This document shows positions 44,596 to 50,229 of a stretch of DNA of 50,229 nucleotides, one piece after another. The stretch is from an uncultured Clostridia bacterium (GTDB lineage Bacteria > Bacillota > Clostridia > Oscillospirales > Ruminococcaceae). Within the stretch, counting starts at the first letter, position 1. Every line of letters starts with the position of its first letter. Under the pieces are notes generated by a model, which did no database searches, was not told the DNA's origin, and worked only from the letters and a program-made list of their open reading frames with translations. Position numbers and translations under genes: made by a program. The DNA is taken from contig CANQWC010000014.1 in the NCBI GenBank assembly GCA_947627455.1, positions 1 to 50,229 of the forward strand, in the 5' to 3' direction.

Positions 44596-46755
44596 TCATC
44601 TTTCCTCTATGCTGACAAGGCCCGCGATGGCCTCGACATCTTCTCTGCTTATCAGCTCGCTGTCGAACTCGAACGCGACATAGACGTTCAGCTTGGTGTT
44701 GTAGGAAAGTATGCCGAAATTCTCCTTGCCGTCGCGCAGAACCGTGGCGGTAGCGATTTCGTAGGTTTCGTTTGAAATCAGGCGCTTGTAGCTGCCCTCT
44801 ATGTCAAACTGCCCCGAGATGGGCGCATAGATCTCCTTTTCGTTCCGCGCGGCTTCGGGCTCGTAAGAATCGAACGACACCGCTCCGACGGTAGCGCCGT
44901 CGGCATTATGAATATACCCCTTTTTGTTCGGCATGAAATCGAGATACGGAGCATCTTCATCGCTTTCCGAAACGCTCATTCCGCCAAGAAGCCAAAACTT
45001 AACATCAAACGCTCTGCCCTCGCCCGAAGCATAGTCCTCGGGCGATACCGAAATCGAACGGTCGAGGGTCACGACCTGCGCGATGGTGACAGTTCTGATG
45101 ATCTCTTCGCAGCGCTGCTCAAAGCCCGCGTCGTTGGGGTCGATTTTGGTGAACCTTATATTCATGCACCAATCGCCGTCTCTGACGATATATGCAAGGT
45201 TCTCATAATCCCCGTCGTTAAAACTCATGATGCTCCTGCTTCTGAACAGGTAAGGCTCCCCGGGCGACCATTCGTGCTCGGTCTCCTCTAAGATTCTCAC
45301 GTTGCTCGCCTCGCCCTCATAAGGCGTATAATCCTTCGGAAGCTCGGTGCCCTGCGGGAATACGCGATATGCCTCGGGGTCATAGTCATCGGCCGAGAAG
45401 GGATTCATAATCTCAAACACCTTTACCCTGTCTACGTCGGAGACCGACACCTTGACGTTGTCGACGTCGGCGACCGAAAAACCGTTGAAGTTCCAGCTTT
45501 CGGGCAGGGCAAACCTCACGCTCAGATAGGTTTCGCGATCATAATCGCTGTACTGCGCGAGCATTGAAGCCTGATGCTCGGTAAAACCGTTCGGCAAGCC
45601 GATATTTTCCGGTTCGGTATTCGGCGCTTCATTTTCATCGCCGTCGTTCGTGAGATCGTTAGTAATAGGCGAGTTAATTTCGCCATCGCCAAGCGTTGAA
45701 TCTGAAATGCTCTCCGGGATCTTCGAGAACCCTATAACTGCCCCGACAATAACTGCCAGCACCGCAACAACGATCAGAAGCACCGCTCCGCTTTTTTTGT
45801 TAAACTTTGTCATTATATTTGAAAACCTCTTCTTTAAAATTCTTTTGCCGCCGTTGAAGCCTGTCGACAGCCCGCTCGGCGCATGACTTTTTTCGGCCAC
45901 CGTCGAATAAATGGCCTCGGTATAAGCCCTTTTTACTTCAAATCCCGCGTTCGCGACAACTCCGTCGTCCGCCGAAAGCTCCATATCAACATCGGCTCTG
46001 AGCCTCATCAGCCAAACAAGCGGGTTGAACCAATGCAGCGAGACCGCCGCCGCCATCAGAAGCTTCACCCAAATATCGCGCCGCTTGAAGTGAATGAGCT
46101 CGTGCTTGATGATAAACCTCAGCTGTTCGGGCGAGTAATCCTCGCGAGGGAGAACCAATATCGGCCTGAGACACCCCATTATCATCGGCGTAGGCGCTTC
46201 GGGCGAGCATATAAGCCCAAGCCGCTCGCGCAAAGCCATCTCCTTGCGAAGCGATACGAAAGTATCATATGCCGCGCCCTCGGTGAGCCTGCGGCCGCGT
46301 TTTCTGAGCTTTCTCTTGAAGATCATGAACGCCGAAATCTGCCCCGCGAAAAGAATTATCGCGCCCGCCGCCCACACGCTTGACATTACCGAAAGCGGGG
46401 AGACGGCTTTTTTCGGGCCGCCGTTCGGCAGGGCCTCCTCGGGGCGGTTTATCGGCTCGACAAGCCGCTGAGGTATAGCGATTTCAAACCTCGGGTAGGT
46501 CTGAACCTGCTGAAATTCCTCCTGCGATGAATACTGCGACTGAGGGATATTTGCGCTTGTGAAGCCGTCGCGAGAGGGAAAACCGCTTATCGGGATAAGA
46601 AGCCTTACGGCTATCACCGCCCATATCCAGAAGCGCCATTTTGCGGCGTAGCGCCGATTTGCGAGCGGAGACATCAGCAAAAGCAGGGCGATAAGAATGC
46701 CCGTCGACAGCGACGCGCCGAGAATCTCAACAAAAATTTCAGTCACGGTTCTCAC
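44596..46755 (-). CDS. M56 (BlaR1-type) membrane metalloprotease with a non-penicillin-binding sensor
   Basis: A 719-residue protein with four N-terminal helices, the third and fourth flanking the zinc protease domain. HELIHFKRRD gives H218, E219 and H222, and ELSADD supplies the acidic zinc ligand region. Another helix (about 322-345) leads to an outside domain of about 370 residues. It lacks the SxxK/SxN/KTG motifs of the penicillin sensor of BlaR1. The domain contains repeated acidic, Asp/Glu/Pro-rich stretches and beta strands and is unrecognised. GTG 46755 overlaps the repressor gene by 17 bp. It would cleave the BlaI-type repressor when the outside domain is triggered. Confidence 0.88.
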   Translation of the reverse strand: MRTVTEIFVEILGASLSTGILIALLLLMSPLANRRYAAKWRFWIWAVIAVRLLIPISGFPSRDGFTSANIPQSQYSSQEEFQQVQTYPRFEIAIPQRLVEPINRPEEALPNGGPKKAVSPLSVMSSVWAAGAIILFAGQISAFMIFKRKLRKRGRRLTEGAAYDTFVSLRKEMALRERLGLICSPEAPTPMIMGCLRPILVLPREDYSPEQLRFIIKHELIHFKRRDIWVKLLMAAAVSLHWFNPLVWLMRLRADVDMELSADDGVVANAGFEVKRAYTEAIYSTVAEKSHAPSGLSTGFNGGKRILKKRFSNIMTKFNKKSGAVLLIVVAVLAVIVGAVIGFSKIPESISDSTLGDGEINSPITNDLTNDGDENEAPNTEPENIGLPNGFTEHQASMLAQYSDYDRETYLSVRFALPESWNFNGFSVADVDNVKVSVSDVDRVKVFEIMNPFSADDYDPEAYRVFPQGTELPKDYTPYEGEASNVRILEETEHEWSPGEPYLFRSRSIMSFNDGDYENLAYIVRDGDWCMNIRFTKIDPNDAGFEQRCEEIIRTVTIAQVVTLDRSISVSPEDYASGEGRAFDVKFWLLGGMSVSESDEDAPYLDFMPNKKGYIHNADGATVGAVSFDSYEPEAARNEKEIYAPISGQFDIEGSYKRLISNETYEIATATVLRDGKENFGILSYNTKLNVYVAFEFDSELISREDVEAIAGLVSIEER

Positions 46756-47131
46756 GCTCCAGTTCGTCGATGTAGTCCCTCAGCTCGCGAAGGTCGCCCT
46801 CTTTCAGAAGGTCGTTCTTGTAGAGGGTCGCGACAAGGCTTCGCGCCGAATTGTTGTAGAGCTTTTTCAGAAAGCTTTCGCTCGCCCCCGCCTTGTAGTC
46901 GTTTTCGCTGACCGTCGCCGAATACAGGTTCATTCCCTCGCTGCGGGCGCATTTGACATAGCCCTTGCCCTCAAGCCGCAAGAGCGATGTCATCAGCGAC
47001 GAAAGCGGCCAGTCCCTGACGCCCCTGAGCTTTTCGCGAATCGCCACCGACGTCACCGCCGAATCCTCGGACCATATCGCCTGCATGATCTCAAGCTCGG
47101 CTTCGCCCAGTTTTTTAAGATTGTTTTTCAT
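46739..47131 (-). CDS. BlaI/MecI-type transcriptional repressor
   Basis: A 130-residue winged-helix repressor. LGEAELEIMQAIW at the start and the helix-turn-helix with LMTSLLRLEGKGYV are typical of the family. The C-terminal half forms the dimerisation helices (SFLKKLYNNSARSLV to YIDELERENRD), where M56 proteases cut. AGAGGTGAG precedes the ATG. The operator overlapping its own promoter is described at 47165-47193. The usual target, a beta-lactamase gene, is not next to it. Confidence 0.92.
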   Translation of the reverse strand: MKNNLKKLGEAELEIMQAIWSEDSAVTSVAIREKLRGVRDWPLSSLMTSLLRLEGKGYVKCARSEGMNLYSATVSENDYKAGASESFLKKLYNNSARSLVATLYKNDLLKEGDLRELRDYIDELERENRD

Positions 47132-47164
47132 TGTCTCACCTCTTGTTATGCTATTGTATAATTG

Positions 47165-47193
47165 ATTATACCACGGTATAATTAACTTGTCAA
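47165..47193 (-). promoter_or_regulatory. Promoter and overlapping operator of the blaI-M56 unit
   Basis: On the minus strand: TTGACA (47193-47188), a 17-bp spacer and TATAAT (47170-47165), a consensus promoter. The palindrome ATTATACCACGGTATAAT (47165-47182) covers the -10 and the spacer, and a further half-site, AATTATAC, continues downstream (about 47168-47155). This is the expected position for BlaI autorepression. Confidence 0.8.
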
Positions 47194-47370
47194 GGGGTGA
47201 GGGGAAAATTTTGGGGGAGATGACGTTTTTGACAGGTGATTATTTTTCAGCATATCCACGATCATTTGCTTATCTTGCGAACGCTCGCGCCGTATTTTAT
47301 GAATATCTCGGCAGTGGAGTACAAGGATTTGGACGCATAATCGGCAGAGTTGATCTATCAGTCCAAACTT
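47194..47370. other. Spacer between the divergent blaI unit and the gene at 47424
   Basis: A frame open from 47187 runs into the next gene but has no ribosome binding site and crosses a promoter, so it is taken as non-coding. I see no repeat or RNA structure in it. Confidence 0.5.
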
Positions 47371-47398
47371 TTGTACTCCTCCCATGTTATAATATAAT
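47371..47398 (+). promoter_or_regulatory. Promoter of the gene at 47424
   Basis: TTGTAC (47371-47376), a 16-bp spacer and TATAAT (47393-47398). An overlapping extended -10 TGTTATAAT (47386-47394) could also be used. It supports the start at ATG 47424. Confidence 0.6.
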
Positions 47399-47423
47399 CG
47401 ACAAATCAAAAGGAGCTGATTTT

Positions 47424-48080
47424 ATGATGATGTCACCCGAAAGCTATTACATGGGCTTAGAAGGCAAAACTGCGGAGGAAATTCTTACGGAGCTTAACGG
47501 GCTGCGCAGGGAGATCTCCGAGCTTAAAGTTGCGCTGCGATCAAATGATCTAACGGAACCCGACATTAAGCCGAGCAGGGGTGTGCGGCTGACGATGACG
47601 CTTGACTATTTCGATATGGCGAAAAAGGCACTTTTGGAGGCAGGCGGCGAGTATATCCCGACCGAGGACGAGCAGAGGGCGCTTGATTTCAATGCTCGGC
47701 TCGACGGGCTGACGGCGATTAAATTTTCGGTCAGCAGACATTTCTTGGTGACGAAAACTTTGTCCGCAGACTTTTCCGGCGGCAAGACCTCCGCGAAAAT
47801 CATCTGCGAGACAAACCCGCTGTACGGGAACGAATCGCGGAAAAAGGTCGGCGAAATCGAGCGCGAACGGCTTATTTCCGGGCTTCGGCAGATCCACATG
47901 GGCGACTGGGACAGCGCGTATAATCTGCCCGGGATTTTGGACGGCGAGGACTGGAGCGTGACACTAAGATTCGCCGACAGCTCGGAGGAATGCTTTCACG
48001 GCAGCAACGCATGGCCGTTTTCATTTGCACGGTTTTGTGGTATAATTGGGTATGATGAGGACGAAGAGACGGAATTCTGA
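47424..48080 (+). CDS. Hypothetical protein, 218 residues
   Basis: A soluble protein of unknown function. After three Met codons, a short helical leader (TAEEILTELNGLRREISELK, about residues 13-32) suggests a coiled coil. The rest is one alpha/beta domain ending with SVTLRFADSSEECFHGSNAW and PFSFARFCGIIGYD. That W-x-(V/L)-x-(L/I) strand plus HGSNAWP ending is something I recall from several unnamed Bacillota proteins. AAGGAG lies upstream of ATG 47424; the frame upstream to 47187 is not used. It is followed 31 bp later by a tiny EF-hand-like frame with the same AAGGAGCTGAT leader. Confidence 0.7.
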   Translation: MMMSPESYYMGLEGKTAEEILTELNGLRREISELKVALRSNDLTEPDIKPSRGVRLTMTLDYFDMAKKALLEAGGEYIPTEDEQRALDFNARLDGLTAIKFSVSRHFLVTKTLSADFSGGKTSAKIICETNPLYGNESRKKVGEIERERLISGLRQIHMGDWDSAYNLPGILDGEDWSVTLRFADSSEECFHGSNAWPFSFARFCGIIGYDEDEETEF

Positions 48081-48111
48081 CATGACGGAGTAAAGCAAAG
48101 GAGCTGATACC

Positions 48112-48207
48112 GTGTCAAAGGACAATGACTTTTTTGATTCGCTGTTTGACCTTGACGGCGACGGCAAAACTACGCCCGATGAGAAGTTCTTGTCATTCAT
48201 GGTTTAA
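48112..48207 (+). pseudogene. Short EF-hand-like gene, probably frameshifted
   Basis: A 31-codon frame from GTG 48112 has an excellent AAGGAG site eight bases upstream. It reads FFDSLFDLDGDGKTTPDEKF, a DxDxDG calcium-loop pattern, then stops at TAA after FMV. In another frame the sequence continues with FNEIIKMPSG, as if bases were lost in GGTTTAACG. This suggests the remnant of a longer acidic protein. A genuine 31-residue product is possible. Confidence 0.45.
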
Positions 48208-48576
48208 CGAGATAATAAAGATGCCCTCGGGCGCTTCGCGCTTTTCCTCGGCTTTTTCGACCGCTGCGCCGATTTTTGCTCCCTGCATCCGCCGCAGGCG
48301 GCGTTAATAGGGGCGTTGCTTTTAGCCGCTCGCACGTTGCGGGCATATATGATTGCCCTGCTCGTGCTTGCGGAAAAGCAATCGCGCCTATGCAAAATCG
48401 CCCAACGAGCGTAGCTCGCCGTATCAAGAATCCTAAGATTGCCGATTCAAAGCTTTTCCATAACAGAAAAATTCAGACACCCCTGCGGGCCTGCGGGACA
48501 AAACAGGGCCCCCGCAAAGCGCAGCTTTGTGGGGAAAAGCCGAAGCGACGGAGTGAATGAGCGATGGCATGAAAAT
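48208..48576. other. Gene-free region with several inverted repeats
   Basis: No supported gene is present. Strong hairpins include CCCCGCAAAGC-gca-GCTTTGTGGGG (48510-48534) and GCATCCGCCGCAGGCGG-like symmetry near 48286-48304. The short open frames here are low-complexity and lack ribosome binding sites. The region lies between the broken EF-hand gene and the tRNA fragment. Confidence 0.5.
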
Positions 48577-48608
48577 GCCGTCGCGAACGATACGAAGTCC
48601 GCGACGGC
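48577..48608 (-). terminator. Terminator downstream of the tRNA-Met fragment
   Basis: Perfect 9-bp arms GCCGTCGCG and CGCGACGGC with a 14-nt loop. On the minus strand it is followed by ATTTTC. It begins two bases after the CCA end of the tRNA fragment, as expected for the original tRNA's terminator. Confidence 0.7.
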
Positions 48609-48609
48609 G

Positions 48610-48654
48610 TGGTTGCGGGGGAAGGACTTGAACCAACGACCTCCGGGTTATGAG
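48610..48654 (-). tRNA. 3' fragment of tRNA-Met (CAT); likely attachment site
   Basis: On the minus strand the sequence reads anticodon loop CTCATAA, stem half CCCGG, variable AGGTC, T arm GTTGG-TTCAAGT-CCTTC, acceptor strand CCCCGCA, discriminator A and encoded CCA. The 5' half is missing: bases before the anticodon loop (TTTTTAGAA) do not pair. Two T-stem pairs are mismatched, so it is not a working tRNA. The cut exactly at the anticodon loop is typical of integrase target sites. The element should lie to the right, with the intact tRNA at its far end outside the window. Confidence 0.8.
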
Positions 48655-48666
48655 TTCTAAAAACCC

Positions 48667-48791
48667 CGTTTTATCTCGTTTTGCAAAGTTTCGCAAAGTG
48701 GCTAAAATAAAGGCCTTGCAAGAAATATCGTTTTATTTCGTTTAGCTTTAAAATTCAACTTTTTGTGTCGTTGTTGAATTTTTGTTGAATT
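48667..48791. repeat. Short direct repeats next to the tRNA fragment
   Basis: Three pairs are seen: CGTTTTATCTCGTTT (48667-48681) and CGTTTTATTTCGTTT (48729-48743); GCAAAGT at 48683-48689 and 48693-48699; TTGTTGAATT at 48771-48780 and 48782-48791. Clusters of short direct repeats beside an attachment site often bind integrase arm domains or excisionase. The role is inferred from position. Confidence 0.5.
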
Positions 48792-48821
48792 ATTTTGAGT
48801 CCGTATTTTTGGACAGATAAG

Positions 48822-48850
48822 AAAAACCCGCCGACTTATTACATCAGCGG
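48822..48850 (-). terminator. Terminator of the element's minus-strand genes
   Basis: On the minus strand CCGCTGA pairs with TCGGCGG (seven pairs with one G-T) around TGTAATAAG and runs into GTTTTT. It lies 34 bp after the stop at 48884. Confidence 0.75.
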
Positions 48851-48883
48851 TCTTTCCTTTTTTTAGGAGAAATATATAATGGC

Positions 48884-49213
48884 TCACTTCGCCTTTGGTG
48901 ATGTCTTTTTATGGGGGAGCGGTCGGGTGTTGTAAAGCAAATGAATTTGCGCTTGTAGTTGAGTAATTTTCTTTTCCTTTAAAAGTCGTTTTTTCTCTTG
49001 GTGTATCTCTTGGCAACTGCCACTCTTGCAACACGGTTGTTTACAGTTCAAACAGTATTGCGTTAGCTCCGTTTCGACTTCGGCCTTTAACCGCTCTATC
49101 TCCGTGGCTATCTCTTGCCGCCTTTGCCTCAACTTTTCGTTTATTGCCAAATTAGTTGTATATTCGATATAGTCTTTCGGCGGTCTGCCTCGCCTTGGGT
49201 ATCTGCTATTCAT
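48884..49213 (-). CDS. Hypothetical basic protein of the integrated element
   Basis: A 109-residue protein of unknown family: a basic start (RYPRRGRPPKDY, like an AT-hook core GRP), a long helix rich in Glu and Arg, a cysteine-rich turn (YCLNCKQPCCKSGSC, six Cys), then another basic helix. The cysteines may bind zinc. ATG 49213 was chosen because GAGGGGGC lies just upstream; the frame runs up to TTG 49294 but overlaps the previous gene more. It overlaps that gene by eight bases. It is the last gene before the attachment site. Confidence 0.55.
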   Translation of the reverse strand: MNSRYPRRGRPPKDYIEYTTNLAINEKLRQRRQEIATEIERLKAEVETELTQYCLNCKQPCCKSGSCQEIHQEKKRLLKEKKITQLQAQIHLLYNTRPLPHKKTSPKAK

Positions 49214-49682
49214 TCTTTGCCCCCTCTTGCCATGGTAACGGATATTTATCCATACTTTCGCCGCGTTCATACGCCTGTTGTCGCAGACGGCCAATTTCTC
49301 GCGCCCGTTGGTATTCTTCTTCGCGTTTTTTCTCTTCTTCGGGGGAGTTGTATTCGTCTTGTATTTCTTTCATTAGCCTTTCCATCTCCTTAACCGTCTG
49401 AGCGTGTTCCTCTGGCGTGGGCGGTCGTTGCCGTTTAGTCAGCTGAAAACGGTATGCCTCATCTTCGGGGATAGAAAACATTATTTTGAGTTCTGCAACG
49501 GCAATATCATCAGCAACGCCGCCTATGCTCTCTTTGTATCGCTTGTATTGTTCTCGCTCATCGTCTGTCAGTTCACTATATAGCCGCCCTTGCCGTATCC
49601 ATTCAAGGACTTTGCCGTCGGGGTCGCCGTCGCCCTTTAACCGTTTTTCAAGTCGTTTCAACTGGCCTTTAACACTGGGCAT
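49206..49682 (-). CDS. Hypothetical helical protein of the integrated element
   Basis: A 158-residue, highly charged, mostly helical protein of unknown family. It starts SVKGQLKRLEKRLKGDGDPD, has a QRPPTPEEHAQTVKEME segment in the middle and a Glu/Arg coiled-coil stretch near the end (about 110-140). No signal peptide or membrane helix is present. It begins three bases after the upstream gene's stop and overlaps the next by eight, so the three genes form one unit. Proteins of this look are common in phages and integrative elements, but no specific role can be given. Confidence 0.55.
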   Translation of the reverse strand: MPSVKGQLKRLEKRLKGDGDPDGKVLEWIRQGRLYSELTDDEREQYKRYKESIGGVADDIAVAELKIMFSIPEDEAYRFQLTKRQRPPTPEEHAQTVKEMERLMKEIQDEYNSPEEEKKREEEYQRAREIGRLRQQAYERGESMDKYPLPWQEGAKNE

Positions 49683-49684
49683 TA

Positions 49685-50229
49685 TTATTCACCGTCCACC
49701 GCTGCTATAAAACCGTCGAGGTTGTCGGGAGTTATTCCGAGTGACTTAAAACAGTCTGCTTTCTCATCAAATAAAGCTCTTTTCGGGAGGGGTCTGGACT
49801 CATCTTGGCCGTAGCGGTTAGACTGATATTGTGCGGCAATTCTCGCCGTGCGCTTTGTGTCATACGCTAAAAAGTCTTTTGTTTCGTATTCGAGGGTATC
49901 AAGTGCGGAGCTTGCAAACTCCGAGGGCATTTTATCGCCTTTGTAAAACCTCTTAAAGTTTCTTATAACTCCGTTTTTACCTGCTATTTCTTGGATAACA
50001 GAAAGTCCGAGAGGGCAATTTTCAAGGCTTTTGGCGGCCTCCGTCAATTCTCTTTCGGTCACGTTATCCCTCATTTTTAAGACTTGAAGAATTCTCACCT
50101 GCTCATCTGTCGGCGCGACGGTCGCCCTCTGAGTAGCCGTCTTTCTCATCGTTTCAATAGTACTCAACATATCAGCGCCGCTGCTTTGCTTTAATGCTGA
50201 TAGGCGGTTATCCCTCTCCTTTTTCAGTC
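49685..50229 (-). CDS. Hypothetical protein of the integrated element, start probably beyond the window
   Basis: At least 161 residues from ATG 50170, but the frame stays open to the window edge (adding KERDNRLSALKQSSGAD), so the true start probably lies outside. The central part, TDEQVRILQVLKMRDNVTER, looks like a helix-turn-helix-sized helical bundle; KMPSEFASSALDTLEYET and DESRPLPKRALFDEKAD follow. The family is not recognised. It is the first visible gene of the three-gene minus-strand unit next to the tRNA fragment. Confidence 0.5.
   Translation of the reverse strand, partial: LKKERDNRLSALKQSSGADMLSTIETMRKTATQRATVAPTDEQVRILQVLKMRDNVTERELTEAAKSLENCPLGLSVIQEIAGKNGVIRNFKRFYKGDKMPSEFASSALDTLEYETKDFLAYDTKRTARIAAQYQSNRYGQDESRPLPKRALFDEKADCFKSLGITPDNLDGFIAAVDGE

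Noticed and set aside
47187-47423. Extended start for the gene at 47424
   Set aside because: No ribosome binding site, crosses the promoter at 47371-47398; ATG 47424 has AAGGAG.
48439-48660. Open frame ending RGKDLNQRPPGYEF
   Set aside because: This C-terminus is the classic false translation of the antisense strand of a tRNA T arm and anticodon arm; it covers the tRNA-Met fragment and has no ribosome binding site.

Overview
The window looks like a chromosome segment of a moderately GC-rich, carbohydrate-degrading Clostridia-type Bacillota, most like the gut Oscillospirales/Ruminococcaceae. This rests on GGAGG-type ribosome binding sites, GTG and TTG starts, lipoprotein glycosidases, an MsmX-type sugar importer, BlaI/M56 and ECF-sigma pairs, and the absence of outer-membrane genes. 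The taxonomic call is an inference from gene content.

Layout. 1-1102: end of a type I restriction subunit (HsdR) overlapping an AT-rich HEPN-motif gene, a small defence remnant. 1.5-5.4 kb (+): rodA, a galactokinase-family gene, trmB, and a separately promoted unknown gene. 5.5-11.8 kb (-): beta-carbonic anhydrase, GH3 beta-glucosidase and a membrane-anchored GH98-like enzyme in one transcription unit, then a separately promoted GH26 mannanase lipoprotein. 11.9-17.1 kb (-): an ABC exporter plus two-component system (permease, ATPase, regulator, kinase) behind one promoter with a perfect palindrome upstream of its -35. 17.2-18.4 kb (-): an SGNH esterase. 18.6-28.4 kb (+): a hybrid sensor kinase overlapping a sugar-binding lipoprotein (a likely three-component sensor), a ferredoxin-type aldo/keto reductase, and sbcD-sbcC. 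28.4-29.6 kb: two unknown membrane proteins behind two pairs of palindromes. 29.7-31.8 kb: a GH53 galactanase. 32.0-41.8 kb: a maltodextrin locus (binding protein with a C-terminal SusE/F-like module, two permeases, MsmX-type ATPase, GH13 amylase lipoprotein, GH133 debranching enzyme, HAD phosphatase). 41.8-47.2 kb (-): an ECF sigma factor with a 706-residue membrane partner, then a BlaI-type repressor with an M56 protease that lacks the penicillin-binding sensor. 47.4-48.2 kb: an unknown gene and a broken EF-hand-like gene. 48.6 kb to the end: a 3' tRNA-Met fragment that looks like an attachment site, short repeats, and three unknown minus-strand genes that probably start an integrated element.

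How it works together. Surface-attached GH26, GH53, GH13 and GH98-like enzymes would cut mannan, galactan, alpha-glucan and possibly a host or plant glycan outside the cell. The importer takes up maltodextrins. The GH3, GH133 and GalK-family proteins lack signal peptides and would finish breakdown inside. An intergenic repeat of about 124 bp, with two hairpins, occurs in three well-conserved copies plus one degenerate copy, mostly next to the polysaccharide genes. Most intact genes have near-consensus sigma-A promoters with 17-bp spacers.
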